64,000 nt of DNA from Puffinus mauretanicus. Taxonomy: Eukaryota; Chordata; Aves; Procellariiformes; Procellariidae. Below the pieces are notes generated by a model, which ran no database searches, had not been told where the DNA came from, and saw only the letters and a program-made list of their open reading frames with translations. The stretch covers positions 1,054,001 to 1,118,000 of the forward strand of contig JAJKFH010000374.1 in NCBI GenBank assembly GCA_023333565.1, given 5' to 3'. Position 1 is the first letter of the stretch, and every line of letters starts with the position of its first letter. This document shows positions 1-15,879 of this stretch, one piece after another. A program made the position numbers and the translations under genes.

Positions 1-276
1 ATTTTCCAGTTTGCATTGGTCCATAAACCTTGGAAATAGCTGTATCAGCAGAGTTATAATCTTTGAAGGCTTTTGTTTCTGGTACTGACATCTGTGATAA
101 TCCCTGGTTACAAGCTGCATTAGTTCTCAAGAACTGCTTATGAGCTTCATGATGGGACAGGCATTTAATGCCAGCCTGACTGAGTTAAAGCAGAATGGAA
201 TTCCTCCTTTTATTTCCACTGACACATCCCTCTTTCTCTAACAGCTTCTGAATTGTCTTATTTCCTGGGTAACAAA

Positions 277-453
277 ACTATCATCCATTTGGAGAACATC
301 CCCTCTTGCTGAATAAGCCATTAGTCTGTTCGATCCTTCCCCCAGTCCTTCCAGTGAATACTGCAGTGGTTATTATTCCATGCTTGCAGTCCAGCAAATT
401 GAGAAGTGGAGGTCTGTGCATGAAGAATAGAGCAGGATCTAGACCCCAACCAT
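277..453 (+). repeat. Inverted repeat, left arm (177 bp)
   Basis: This copy matches the reverse complement of 1645-1821 end to end without gaps. By hand I count 12 mismatches in 177 positions (about 93 percent identity). Similarity stops sharply at both ends. In this copy the plus strand has an open frame containing SKLRSGGLCMK. It is probably a fragment of a dispersed repeat; I do not recognise the family. Confidence 0.85.
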
Positions 454-1644
454 GGGTAACAAAGGTAACAATTACCTTTCTCATTAGATACCTCAACACA
501 TCTGTTGCTTGCACGTTAGGGACATCAGAAGCACCAGGGCTACAAACCTCTAATATCATAGTTTCCTGCTTCTTCTGGATCATTTTGCTGTTTGCTATCC
601 TCATTGCATCAGCCTTAAGCTTCCTGTTCTTACTCTCAAAGCATGTCATAGTTCAGCCTCTCCTTACCCTTCGTTATTTTCTGCTATGTTGGTCTGGCTT
701 TTTGTGATTCATTCGGTCTTTCCAACTAACTTGTTTTTCATCTCCACTCCAGTTCGTGCCTCCACTTCAATATTTTGCACCCACACAATGCATTCTTTGC
801 ATGTTCAGTAAAAGTGCTCTCCTCTTTCAGATTCTTCCTTAAGTTCTACTGCTAATTTGTGGTCTAGGTCTGATTATGTCTAAACAAGCTGTCATTAGCA
901 ATGATTGCTACTCTTTAAATTGATTTAATTCAGCTGCGTAACCAGCTCTTCCTTTCCCTCTTAGTGGCTCATCTGGTATTAATCTTTCTGCGCTTGCATT
1001 GCTTAGAAGTTAAGGTGATAAGCCCTTCAAAAATGTTTAAGGTGGACATTGCAGCGCTCTTTTTGCAAAAGCATAAAAAGGCTGTCTTGTAAAAGTAGAG
1101 CAAATAGAGATCTGTCAGCGTGAATTTGCTGCAGATCTTGTTATGAAAAAACTGTGATTTAAGAAAGGAAGATTTTCATAGAGTAGTTGTATCTAATATT
1201 GCTAAATTAAGTCCTTAAAAGCAAGCTCTTACTACTATCTCAAGTAGTTAGCAATGCTCTGATTTGCCTGCTGATGGCTCTTAAAAGGGTCGGGGAAAAA
1301 CTAGTTGTATAGTATAGTTGATTCTGTAACTTCATAAGAAAAGGAATCTGTTCGGAGGAGAGAACACCATCTACTCAAGAGTACAGCAGATGATTGCAGG
1401 GCATTTTGATTCATTTCCTGAGGAGGACCATGTCCAAAGCTGTAGTGCCTGAATACTAGCACTGAACTTAGAAATGTGGTTCTCTACCAGCAGTTTACTG
1501 TTTTTACCTGCAATCTCTATAGATCTCATGAAATCTGGATATCTTTCACTCTTGACTTCACAACAAATTGTGGTGGTCTTGGAAAACCAAGAGTAGATGT
1601 GTCTGTAGCCTTTGCTGTTCAGTGTTGTATGTCAAACAAATAAA

Positions 1645-1821
1645 ATGGTTGGGGTCTAGATCCTGCTCTATCCTTCATGCACAGACCTCCACTTCTCAAT
1701 TTGCTGGATTGCAAGCATGGAATGTAAACCACTGCAATATTCACAGGAAGGACTGGAGGAAGGATTGAACAGAGTAATGGCTTATTCAGCGAGAGGGGAT
1801 GTTCTCCAAATGGATGATGGT
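1645..1821 (-). repeat. Inverted repeat, right arm (177 bp)
   Basis: Partner of 277-453 in opposite orientation, 1191 bp away, in the same RUVBL1 intron. The same frame is open here on the minus strand, but short open frames in both arms are not evidence of a gene. Transcribed together, the arms could fold into a long near-perfect duplex. Confidence 0.85.
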
Positions 1822-2154
1822 GTATATAATTTCTACTGATACTGCTAAACAACTTAGTAAGAATGATTTGTTCCTTGCTGGAAGATACTTTGGAATATTA
1901 GATAAGACCGTAAGATACAATGCAGGGAAACATGAAGGAAAGCACCACCTCCAAGTATTTTTGAGTGGCATGTTTTAGAGCTCCAGAAATAGTATTTGTT
2001 TCCCTTAGGCTGTCCAGTATGAACTTCAGACTAGAATGTTTCCTATCTATCTGGGAAGTGTGTCCCTATGGGAAGACACAGGAATTGTAAACTAGTAGAT
2101 GTGTAGTCACTTACCACTGTTTTTAGTAAAATCAATGTACTGAACTCAGAATAG

Positions 2155-6027
<3,873 letters not shown>

Positions 6028-6465
6028 AGAGCTTATCATGTTCGATGCTTTGAAGTGGCTTTAACCCTTACCCAGGGCTGGCTTAATTATTGAATGAGAA
6101 ATGTTAATGTTTTGTCTCTTTTGGGACTGAAAAATATTTAAATGTTGGACTGCTTTGTCAGGCCAGAACTAACTATCAAGTGTTCCTATTTCATTATCAA
6201 CAATAAGATGCTCTGTGATGTCTGTGTAACATCTTAGTCTCCCTTTTATGAGTATATATATGAAATGAATAGCTCTTGACCCATCAGTTTTGTCCTTAGA
6301 TTTCATTACAGAAGAGCTCTAACTGAAGTTGATGCTTAAGAACAGTCTATTTTCTTTATGAATGTTGTTCTAAAATAGTTTCCTTTTACAGATGAGAACT
6401 TTTTTTTTTAAATCAAAGTTTGTCTGAAGTGCTTTATAATAAAATATTTCAAGAATATTGGAAGC
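6028..6465 (+). other. RUVBL1: RUVBL1 3' UTR
   Basis: Roughly 430 nt of AT-rich, non-coding sequence run from the TGA to just past the first strong AATAAA. The exact cleavage site cannot be read from sequence alone; the end given is an estimate. Confidence 0.75.
6438..6443 (+). terminator. RUVBL1 polyadenylation signal (AATAAA)
   Basis: Canonical AATAAA about 410 nt after the stop codon, followed within 30-50 nt by GT-rich sequence (gcttgcaagtgtttgccc). A second AATAAA at 6764-6769 could serve a slightly longer isoform. Confidence 0.75.
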
Positions 6466-6934
6466 TTGCAAGTGTTTGCCCTGGGTATTGACATGCCTAA
6501 AAAAAACAGTCAAAATAAGTTGGAATTAACAAAGCCAAATATGAGTAAAATGGATTGGCAACACAAAAATAGATCTACAGCAAAGGAAAGAAATAGTAAT
6601 GGGACCTTTTTAAAGTGTTTACTCTTTTGTAGGTCTTGTTTTTTATTTTCTGAAGACTTCTTTGGAGAATGCAGAAATACATAATAGTAATTATCTTGGC
6701 CCTATTTAAAGCCTGTCTTCCAGAGTAACTTACCCTTTCTTTGTGTTTTCTTAAGGCAAATGAAATAAAAATTGCTTTCGATCATGGTTAGCTATTTTTT
6801 CACTATGTTCTGTCCCCACTTTCTTGATCACCCAGGATCAGAAAAAAAATTGCAAGCTAAAAGTGTATGAATATTCATACATAAAAATGAAAGTTAGCAG
6901 AACGATAGTGAAAAGAATAACCCAATAATTAAGG

Positions 6935-7085
6935 TTTGAAATCCTGCTCTGCACAGACTTAGTATGAACTTAGCCTTAGTCTCTTGTTCGCAAAGTATGC
7001 TTCCTTGTTTCGTAAAGCATGGATACTCGATTGCTTCACAGCACTCTGAGGATAAATGATTTAAAGATTAAGATCCTTGTAACAC
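6935..7085 (+). repeat. Degraded MIR-like SINE fragment
   Basis: The order of words follows the MIR core in sense orientation: gaaatcctgctctgc, then a degraded 'tgacc...cttagtctc' part, then 'gaggataaatgatttaaag'. Similarity is judged by eye and is weak. A RepeatMasker run would decide it. Confidence 0.4.
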
Positions 7086-9165
7086 TGAAATACAAATCTA
7101 TGTAACCATGTAAATGGATGAACTAGGAAAAAAATGTAGAAGCTTTATAAAGTGACTAACCTCACATTCTTTATTAGAACCTTTAGTGATTTAAAACACT
7201 TTGTGTATGCTTACTTAAACAAGCATAATTCTTAGGGTAGGGTGAGAAGGGAAGAAATAGTAACTTGTCACAGAAGCCCCGTTTTAAATACCCTTTTTCT
7301 TTTTAGCAGCTGCAAAGTGGAGAAGATAACTTTTCAATTAATACTTTTAGCTCATTAAAAATTTTAATCCATGTTCCTAAATTAGAAGCTTTCTGACAAG
7401 AACCAAACATACAGCTACTAAGCCTTCTATGAGTCCTTCTCAGAAAGTCATCGGTTCCTCACACTGGGAGGATCTCAGTAGTATTACATTAGGCAGACAC
7501 TGGCAAGTGCTTTTTTTTTTTTTCTTGCCTTATTTTATTTAAAAAAAAGGTAAAAAGCACCTCTGTTATTCATTTTGCTTTCCTACGAGGTTTTCTTTTA
7601 AGAGTTCCTGGTTAGAGAAGCTAAAATGATCACAGAGCCATAGCATGCATGTTTATATAAAATACATTTACATGGCTTAATTGCTATGTATCAAATATAA
7701 CAAAGCTTCCCTGCTAAATTGTAGAATTCTGACTTCTAAAACTAATGCATAAGCTCAGTCATCATCTTTTTGGGGAAGGAATCCAGCTACTAAAACCCTC
7801 TGTCCTCACCCCCATATGCTCTAGAGGTTTGTCCCTTCCTTGCGCTGAAGTGCCGTTTGTGGAAATTGCTAATGATTTTTCCACTCCAAAAAACATGGAT
7901 TGGACAGCAGAGACTGCTGGGGAAAAAAAAGCAGAGCTGGAAGGAAGCTGGATGGTTTGGATTTAATAACGTTTTGATCACATTCTACCATCTCAGTCAT
8001 GTAAAAACCTGTCCCATTCTTCAAAGTAAAATTCAGTACTCTGTCAGCCAACCCTAATTAGCTTTTGTACTTTAAATAATCTATCTACTCCTTTCTCTAC
8101 ATCTGCAACTAAACAGTAGTGACAGAGATATTTAATGAATGATTTCTGGTTTATCTGTAAATATTTTTGGCTGAGGAGCAATCCTGTTTTCAAACCTAAA
8201 AACCCTCTCTCTTACTGACTCCAAATGAATAAAGATTGCAACTACACCATCAGACTAATTTTCACAGTGCTTCTAAAATCTCTTTTTACTGCGGCAGGAT
8301 GGCATGTTCTGTTTTGGTGCTATGGCACCATGGAGAGAGACCCAGTGAATTAAGCTGCTACATGGTCAAAATTGAACCTTTTGGGTTTTTTTTCTGTTGC
8401 AGTTTGAAAGTCCTTCTTGGCAATGATGAATGTAGGTATTTAAAAATATAAGTGTCATTTTTCTTTGAATTTTCTGAAATATCTAACTGATCACTTAGAA
8501 AGAAGTTTGAATAAGCCCTAAATAATTCTGAATGCCAGAGCTGTTCAAAGTCCAAATCAACATTTGATGGCATTGCCTTTTTACTGATAAATTTGGCTCT
8601 GTTCACACAGAGTAAAAGACCTATTGGGGCAGTGAAGGGTGGTGCCTCCTGGAATACTGAAATCTTAAGACCACTGTTCCCACTGCCTACCATTGGCAGG
8701 AGAGGGGAGAAACTCTTGTTTCTCCTTTGGCAAACTAATTATTTCTTTGCTTACAAAATGTTCTTTATAAAAATTCAAGCTCTGTAAAACTGGGAAGAAA
8801 TATCTGTTCTCACAAGTAGTAAAACAAGTGATCCTCTGTAAAACTCAAGCTGGATAGCCTACCAGACCTCAGATATCAAGCAAAGACCTAGGAAGAAGTG
8901 AACTGTGTGCCACACACTGAAAATTAGCAGTTCCATCCAACCCTGGTTTCATAGCTGACTTCAGGACTGATGGTACCTGTCACTTGAGACTGACTGCAGG
9001 TACAGAAGCGTACTTCAGGAGGAAAACAAGGTCTCAAAATACACATGGGGGGAAAGCAGCAGCAATCAATCTAAATTGGCATTTTTCCCAAACCTTGAGC
9101 AGTTTAAAAAAAATAATCATTACTTCATCATGTAAGACCATCCTTACGTCTGCCAAGTGAGCCGC

Positions 9166-9194
9166 AGCCACTGCTCTGCAGCAGAGCGGTGGCT
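9166..9194. repeat. Near-perfect 29-bp palindrome
   Basis: Arms agccactgctctgc (9166-9179) and gcagagcggtggct (9181-9194) pair with a single G-T mismatch around one central base. It could extrude as a hairpin or act as a dimer site. No associated gene. Confidence 0.7.
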
Positions 9195-11379
9195 GGTACC
9201 AAACAATCCCCAGAAAGGAGCCAGAACCCTGCTACTGGGCAACAGCAGAATTAGGTGTGGGTTGCGCTCAGGAGGGGTCGTAGTTACCCCCGATGTGCTC
9301 CTCCTAAACCCTCGGTTCTGCTCCTGAAGGACTGGGCTCGGTGCAAATCAGCTGGTGGCAAGAAGGGCCTCACTTCTGCGTCCTGCACGTTAATGTTTGT
9401 ACAGCAGCAAATACGCCCCTGCCTCGTCTCTGACCGTGCACCGGTTCTGGAGAGCTCTCCCCCGAGGGTGCCATCTCTCTAACGGCCATTAAGTGTCTAC
9501 GAAAGACGTAAAGCTGTGATAGAAAGGGAAAATCCTTCTACGCTAAATGGTGAGCGAATGTTTATCTAGCCTATTAAGTGACGTCCAGCAGACTTATTGG
9601 TGTCAAAGCTTTGCCCATGAAAATAGTCTTTCATATTACGATAAAAATAGTTCTGGTGAAAGAATCACTGCACCATATACAATAGCTTATTGATGAAGGA
9701 TCTTTAAAAAAAAATAGAAATACTTATTTGACACAAAACTGCCCCTTGAAGTGGGAAGGCACATGCAGCAAGGAACATTCCCACCAAATAAGTTTGGTTA
9801 TTAATATTAAACGTGAAAGAACAAACTATTATTTTAATTCTTTTCTTCCTATTTTCCACAAAGGTTGCACTTAATGCATTAATCTTCTAAGCGAAGTTTT
9901 TACGACCGATTGCCTGCACACTATGAGAAGTTTCTCCATCCATTACTCGCAGGGAAACGGGTCCTGCTGTGTAGGAAAATATTTGTTACATCTTATCAGG
10001 GTGACACATAATCTAACAACAATTACAGCAAGCCCATATTTTGTACTATTTCGGTTTCAACGTGAAAAATAGTTCTAATATTAAACCTGGGGTGGGTGGG
10101 GGTTATAGTAACCAATTGAATATTATAAGCTGTGACTTCCTTTCAGCGTGGAGCGGTGCCACACTCGGCTCTGAGGCAGTGGATACACATAAATCCAGTG
10201 TACGTGCCTCCTAGGCAGGTGCCACGGTGCGGTAGCGACTGAAAGTTGATTCCCCCTCTTTATACATACTGAGGTCAGAAATTGCCACGTCTTTAGTTTT
10301 CACGTGGCCAAAAACATCTAAGACGCAATTAACCTTTATGAGAAAGATGGGAGGTACTCTGAAAACTGACCCAGCTAAGAGACCACTGATGTCAAGAAAA
10401 CACAAGATCACTCACATCCTAAAATCTTTCCATCTCAAAAACTGCTGCAAATGCTCTCAGTGGAAAAACGCCGTGATTCCCCTCTCGCGTTGGCCTTTAC
10501 TGTTTAAAACCGGGGTACCAACAAAGAAGAGCACCGGGGTGTGCGCAGGAGCTCGTGGCGGGGTACGGGCCATGCGGAAGGACAGCAGGCACGAGACAAG
10601 CGATTAACCTTGCTTTAGGGATGCAGGACGGCCGGAGGACGTGCTGGTGTTAGGTCAGTGACCTGGTTCAGACCCTGCATCCTCAGCACCATGGCAAGGC
10701 CAGCAAAACACTCATCTGGGAAACCCTTCCACTGTGCTGATGCCTGCGCACACACTCGGAGTGCGAGATACATCAGCGTTCCTCAGGGTGGGAAACACCC
10801 CAGAGGGGTGAAGATGATGATGCTTTTTTGTTGTTTTGGCAGAGGATACCCTCGTAAGCAAGAGTCATTACCAGCGGGAGTTTATTTTAAACTCCACCGT
10901 GCTTGTCCAGCCTCAGAGTGCCCAGAAGCAACTTGAGCTTTTCCTGCCTAACATTTCAATACTTTAAAAGGAATGAATGCAAGTGCCCAGCTCCGTGCCA
11001 GTTCTGGGAGCTGAGTATAAATACACTTTGGACTACTGGTTCACCGTCCGTACCTGCTCTGCTGACTAATAGCTTTGGAGCCTGTGCATCATTGTACATA
11101 TTTTAATTGTGCACGTCCAAGCGAGTCATTAACACCAGGCAAAGAGACAGCACCGATATCCTGGGAGTGGGCAAGGTTACACTGCAAGGCTGAATTTATT
11201 TAGTGGGAAGATTTTGATAAGCGAGCAGGGCAGGGAAAGAGCAGACTTTTTTTCCTTTAAACAATAAAAATTAAGAACCAATTTATTTTCGTTAGAAACA
11301 ACATTTTCAACAGCCATCACTTGGGGTTTTTTGGGGTGCCAATTAAAGATTTCCAAAGAGGAGAGGACCTAATGCTGCT

Positions 11380-12680
11380 CACTTGACCTTGTAACTGTGC
11401 AGCCCCAGCCCGCCCTGCCCCAGTAACAGTCCCAGCCCCAGCCCCCATTTCCAAACCAGGCGCCAGCCCCCGGCTCTGCCGCTGCCCCTCTCTGCTGGCC
11501 GACAGCCCCGTGACTCTGCTGGCAGCCGGCGGAGCTTGTGACGGTTTTCTGGTGTAAAACCAGGCAAACAAGGAGAAAGAGGAGAGACTTGAGCACGTTT
11601 CAGATCGGAAACCAGGCATAGGAAGGGGCGCGGGGACGGCGAGGAAGCAAAGAGCACGCTCACATCTGCCTCTCAACGTCTGCAGCTGACACTTTCTTTT
11701 TCTTTTCCAAAGAAAGAAAACTCACATTCCTGAGTCTGCAATGAAAAGCGGGAAACGGCACAACCTGAGATTTTACCGCCCGCTCGCCATGGCCCCTGAG
11801 CCCGCGGCCCCGCGTGGATCCCGTCTCCCGTGGGAAGGTGGAAGCCACGGGGGCTGTCGAAGGCAGCTCGGCAAAAACACGTCAGCGCCCCAACTTCCAG
11901 ACCAAGCGCAGGGGCCGTCAGCGGGGCCGGCCACGGGCTCCTACGCTGTGGGCTGAGGGGGTGCGGAGCGAGGCCCGAGCTCTGCCCTCGCCCGGCCCCG
12001 GGCTGAGCGTAAGCAGGGAGAGGGGGGTGGCCCTGCCCTCTCCCTAGCAAAGGCCGTTGCCTGTCGAGGACCTTTGTCAAGCAAGTGTCAGCAAGGACAA
12101 AAGCAGCATTCCCAGCACGTGCCTGATCCCCTAGACCTGGAGCTCCCCCCTGCAACTGCGATCCCCTGTTGCACTGAGCTCCCCGGCCACGACAAGCTCT
12201 GCCCGCCCGGGTGCCCAACAGGCTTGTGACTGCGGTACCCGCGTTCTGGGTCAACAATTCATCCCCTTGATGCTTAGCTTGCCGTTTTCTGTCCCGGGCT
12301 ATTATTCCCCCTCAAAAACAATGGTGGTATCTGGCAGGTATCGAGCGCGTTGTCATCTCAGATGACAAAAGGGATTTTACTTCCAGGGAAACCTGCAACT
12401 TCCCAGGGACCCCAACTGACCCCACCGCTGCCGTCAAGAACAGCGAAACCGGCATCGCCAGATCACAAAGCACTCCAGGCTCACTTGCAAAAGCGAAGAC
12501 GTTGCCCAAGGACAGCAGCAGCCGCGTGTGAAACCACCACGTGTAATCACGGGGCTCACACGTACCGTGCCGCTGCAGGTGCTGCTCCACGTGTCACAGC
12601 TGCCAACCCCCTGCAGATGCCGCGGAGGCCCAGTGGCACCTGCCTCACCTCAAGGCCTGTGTTCAGGCAACTGAATTGAG
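11380..12680. other. GC-rich, CpG-containing intergenic block
   Basis: GC content and CpG density rise sharply over flanking DNA, for example around 11750-12050 and 12520-12660. Long open frames on both strands reflect the GC content and have no recognisable domain. It may be a CpG island of an unidentified transcript or a regulatory block; the sequence does not decide. Confidence 0.5.
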
Positions 12681-12689
12681 CCCCAGAGC

Positions 12690-15650
12690 ACTGCAACAAA
12701 GATGAAGCATATAAGAAAAGAGTAATAAGGCTGTCTAGTAACCTTGTGTCTGGCCCGAATCGGACATCTGCCAAGCACATGCTATTTCCTTGATTTGTTT
12801 CCTGGTTGTGGCTGGAGGTCCCAGCTGGGGCCATGGCTCCCTTGCCCGGGACGCTGTGTGCCCACTGGAAAGCTTCCAATCTTTGCAGTGAAGATGGGCA
12901 GTGTATTGGTGTATATTGGCAGGGGACATTCCCAGGGACTGGCTATCCCGGCTCCTGAAAAGAACCTTCTGAGCCTAGAAAATACATTGCACTCTTTGGG
13001 GGAAGAAAAAAAACCAAAAATGTTGTAGGCTTGTTAAAAAACCCCTGTGGTTTCCGTGATCTGGTGTCACGCTGACTTTTGCAGTAGGCTCCTGGTTCTG
13101 AGCTCCACCGACCACCCCATGCAGACTGCAGGGAGGTATGGGAGGTGCTGCTGAGACACTTCCAGCGAAAGCTTGGAAGGGTCTGTGCTGACCTTTGCTG
13201 GGGAGGGAAAGTAGGCAAGAGCTCTGGCCAGCTGAAGGATTTCAGGTTGGGCCAGGAAAAAAATCAGCCATAGTGAAATTATTTCCCATCGTCTCACAGG
13301 GAATTACAGCCCCTCGCCAGCAGGGAGGGGGCAAGAGCGGGGTCAAGAACACCCTGTGGGGCAACTGTGAACACAGCGGGGGTAGTAACACAGTTCAGCT
13401 CCGCCATGCCGAGAGCCAGAGAGGAGCAGAGACGATTACTTTGGGGTCTCTCATCCCTACCCATGTCCAGGAGATGTGGCAGGGTTCAAGGGCTCCACTT
13501 GCTGCGGGCGAGCAGAGGAAGAACGCTAGCCAGCGCATGGCGAGGGTGGAGGGGGGCTTGCTATCCTGTGACCTTCAGTGCTTTAAGAAGTTATGAGAGC
13601 CAGAAGATTAGTATTGTCTAGTGGTAAGAGCAGGAGTCCAAAGGCTGAATCATTTCTACACTGCAAATTCAACTACGTTGAGTGGCTTCCCCATTTCATT
13701 AAGATGTTTGCAGACAGGACCAAATTGTTCATAATCATTTTAGTGGAATGGTGCTACAGCAGCCAGCTCATAACCTGATTTCTTTAATGTGATTAAGGGA
13801 CAATTTGATCCCATCTGAAAAAGCAATCAAAACACCGCAATGTATCTGTGCTCTGCCATAACCATAAATATGATGCAAACATGACCTCATCTCATGTTTA
13901 AACGCATCTTGCCCAAGGTGACAACCTCCTTGGTTAGACTTCATGCAGTATCTAGTTCTTTGGTGCAATACTTCAGAGTTAGAGTTAGCAAGAGATTATC
14001 CACATGCCAAGAAAGCACTTTGAAACCTGCTTTGTTTTATAATTCACCAGATTTACATTATGAATGGAGCCCTGGCTCCACTTAGGTCATTACAAACCCG
14101 CACTGACTGCAGTGAGGCTATCGGGGATCTAGACAGTGAGGATGGACTTTGTGTAATGTCATCTTAGCCGTTTTTGGCTGAGGCCATTGGACCTGGCTCT
14201 GCCTCCCACACTGTACCTGCCCAAGCAGCGCGGTGCAATATTAAGTAACAGCTTCTCAGCATGCAGGTTGCACTGCATGTGCTGCATGTCAGCATCGTCA
14301 TATATCCTAGGCCTGTAGTTCTGAGGCTCGTTCATAAATGGGACGAGGTCCTGTTTCCCCTGGCAGCACGTAGGGTGTTTGTGCAGGATTCCCTAAGAGA
14401 CCTGGTTTTTCAGCCTCAAAATGTTGCATTCAGGCCAAGTCTAGAGAATAACATCAGCATGATAACTGTTTGCACTGGAAAAGGACTTGCTTCCCAGGTT
14501 CCCGTTGATTTGGATGCAATCACCTGGCAGAGGTTTGTTGCCAGGTTGCAAGCCCCTGTAAACGCGGTAACTCTAGAGATACAGCCGATCCCTCACGACA
14601 AGCTCTGAAAGCATGAAGCCAAGCCCGAGTCACACACACAGCACATCCTTCCACTGGAGAAGTAAGGGCTGAAATGAACTTGGGAGTCACGTCCCGATAT
14701 CTCAAGACCCAACTCTGTTCCTGATTTACACTGCAGTCTTCAATGAGTCATTCTCTTCGGTAACAGTTTGCCAGCATCTGTTACTTTGGGCACTCATTTT
14801 TTAGAGATCATAGGCACACGAGAGTTAAAAATGTGCAGTACCTCTGCAAAACCCAAGCTTCAGATGTACAGATGCTCTCATGCTAAGGTTGATAGCATTA
14901 GTGGAAATTCAGGAACGTAGATGTTGAGTTCCTGTTTTCCCAAAGCACTAGAAGGAGCCCAAGTCTCAGTGGAGCTCAGGCTTTGGTTGTTTAGTTTTCA
15001 AAATCATTTCAGACATTTGAGTCAGAGGTCCCTGTTCTTACAGCTCCAGGCCATGGAGACACCAGCCTACAGACTGCAGAAAATGTTACCAGGCAAAAGC
15101 GTTATTTCCTCATTTTAGCACCAGCAAACCGCATTTGTATCATCTTTGCAGGGGATATGTGGAGGGTTCATCCTTTAAGCACCCTCCGAAGCTCCTGGAC
15201 GGACAGACAAGCCAACTGTCCAGCACCCATTTCCTCTTCTCTCTGTTCTTGCTAAGGCGGTTTGCAGGGAGACCAGAGCTCCACTTCCCTGCATGAACTG
15301 TGCTTACCCACTCTGGGTTCAACTTGCCTGTAGGGATGAGGGAAATGTTCCTCAAGGACTGTTTTCACCACCACTTATTACCAACATTTACCCCAGCCAT
15401 ATGGTTCACACGCTCGGCAGCTACTGTCTGCAGAAGTTATCTGCTTTCACAAGGAAGGCAGAAAGTAATCACTGCTCAATTTTTGGAAACCATATAGAAC
15501 AAACTACCTCTTTCGGAGATGCTACCTAACCCTCCCTGCTTTCCTTCTGATCCTCCGGGATTTGAGACGACGGACCGCAGAGACCAGCACCCCCAGCTTT
15601 TACAGACAAACCTGTTTGATCCAGATCTGCGTATAACCCCCACTTTTATT
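12690..15650. other. Intergenic, mixed composition; conserved-element-like stretches
   Basis: No gene is supported. Two sub-blocks, about 13640-14090 and 14330-14610, are non-repetitive and rich in transcription-factor-like words (cataaatatgatgcaaac, tcacctggcagagg, gttgccaggttgcaag) while their reading frames are incoherent. They resemble conserved non-coding elements, but conservation was not tested. Confidence 0.4.
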
Positions 15651-15879
15651 AGGATAAAAACAAAAACAGATGCAGATTAGCAAATCAGTTGTAGGTACAA
15701 GAGAGTGAATATGTAGAACGAGAGAACCGACTGCCAAATGCTAATGCTAAAGAATTCAAGCCCAAGGGCTTCGTCCCAGGGAGGGACTGACAACCGCAGA
15801 GCAGAGCCGGGCAGCCTGGAAAGCTGCTAAAAACCACAGGATACAACCGTGTTCGAGCACGTTGCTGCTTATCCCTTAA

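Larger units (their letters stand above)
6470..11360. other. Intergenic, mostly AT-rich; no gene seen
   Basis: Open frames here are short and match no family I recognise. The stretch holds a degraded MIR-like fragment (about 6935-7085), a long T tract at 7511-7523, a 29-bp near-palindrome at 9166-9194, and rising GC content after 9.1 kb. I see no promoter or exon that I can support. Confidence 0.6.

Noticed and set aside
306..707. 133-codon open frame on plus over the left inverted-repeat arm
   Set aside because: The similarity to the right arm covers only the repeat; the rest of the frame is unrelated intron. No evidence of a coding gene within RUVBL1.
11673..12257. 194-codon open frame on minus
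   Set aside because: Composition-driven (Gly/Ala/Arg/Pro-rich) in a GC-rich block; overlapping frames are open on plus as well.
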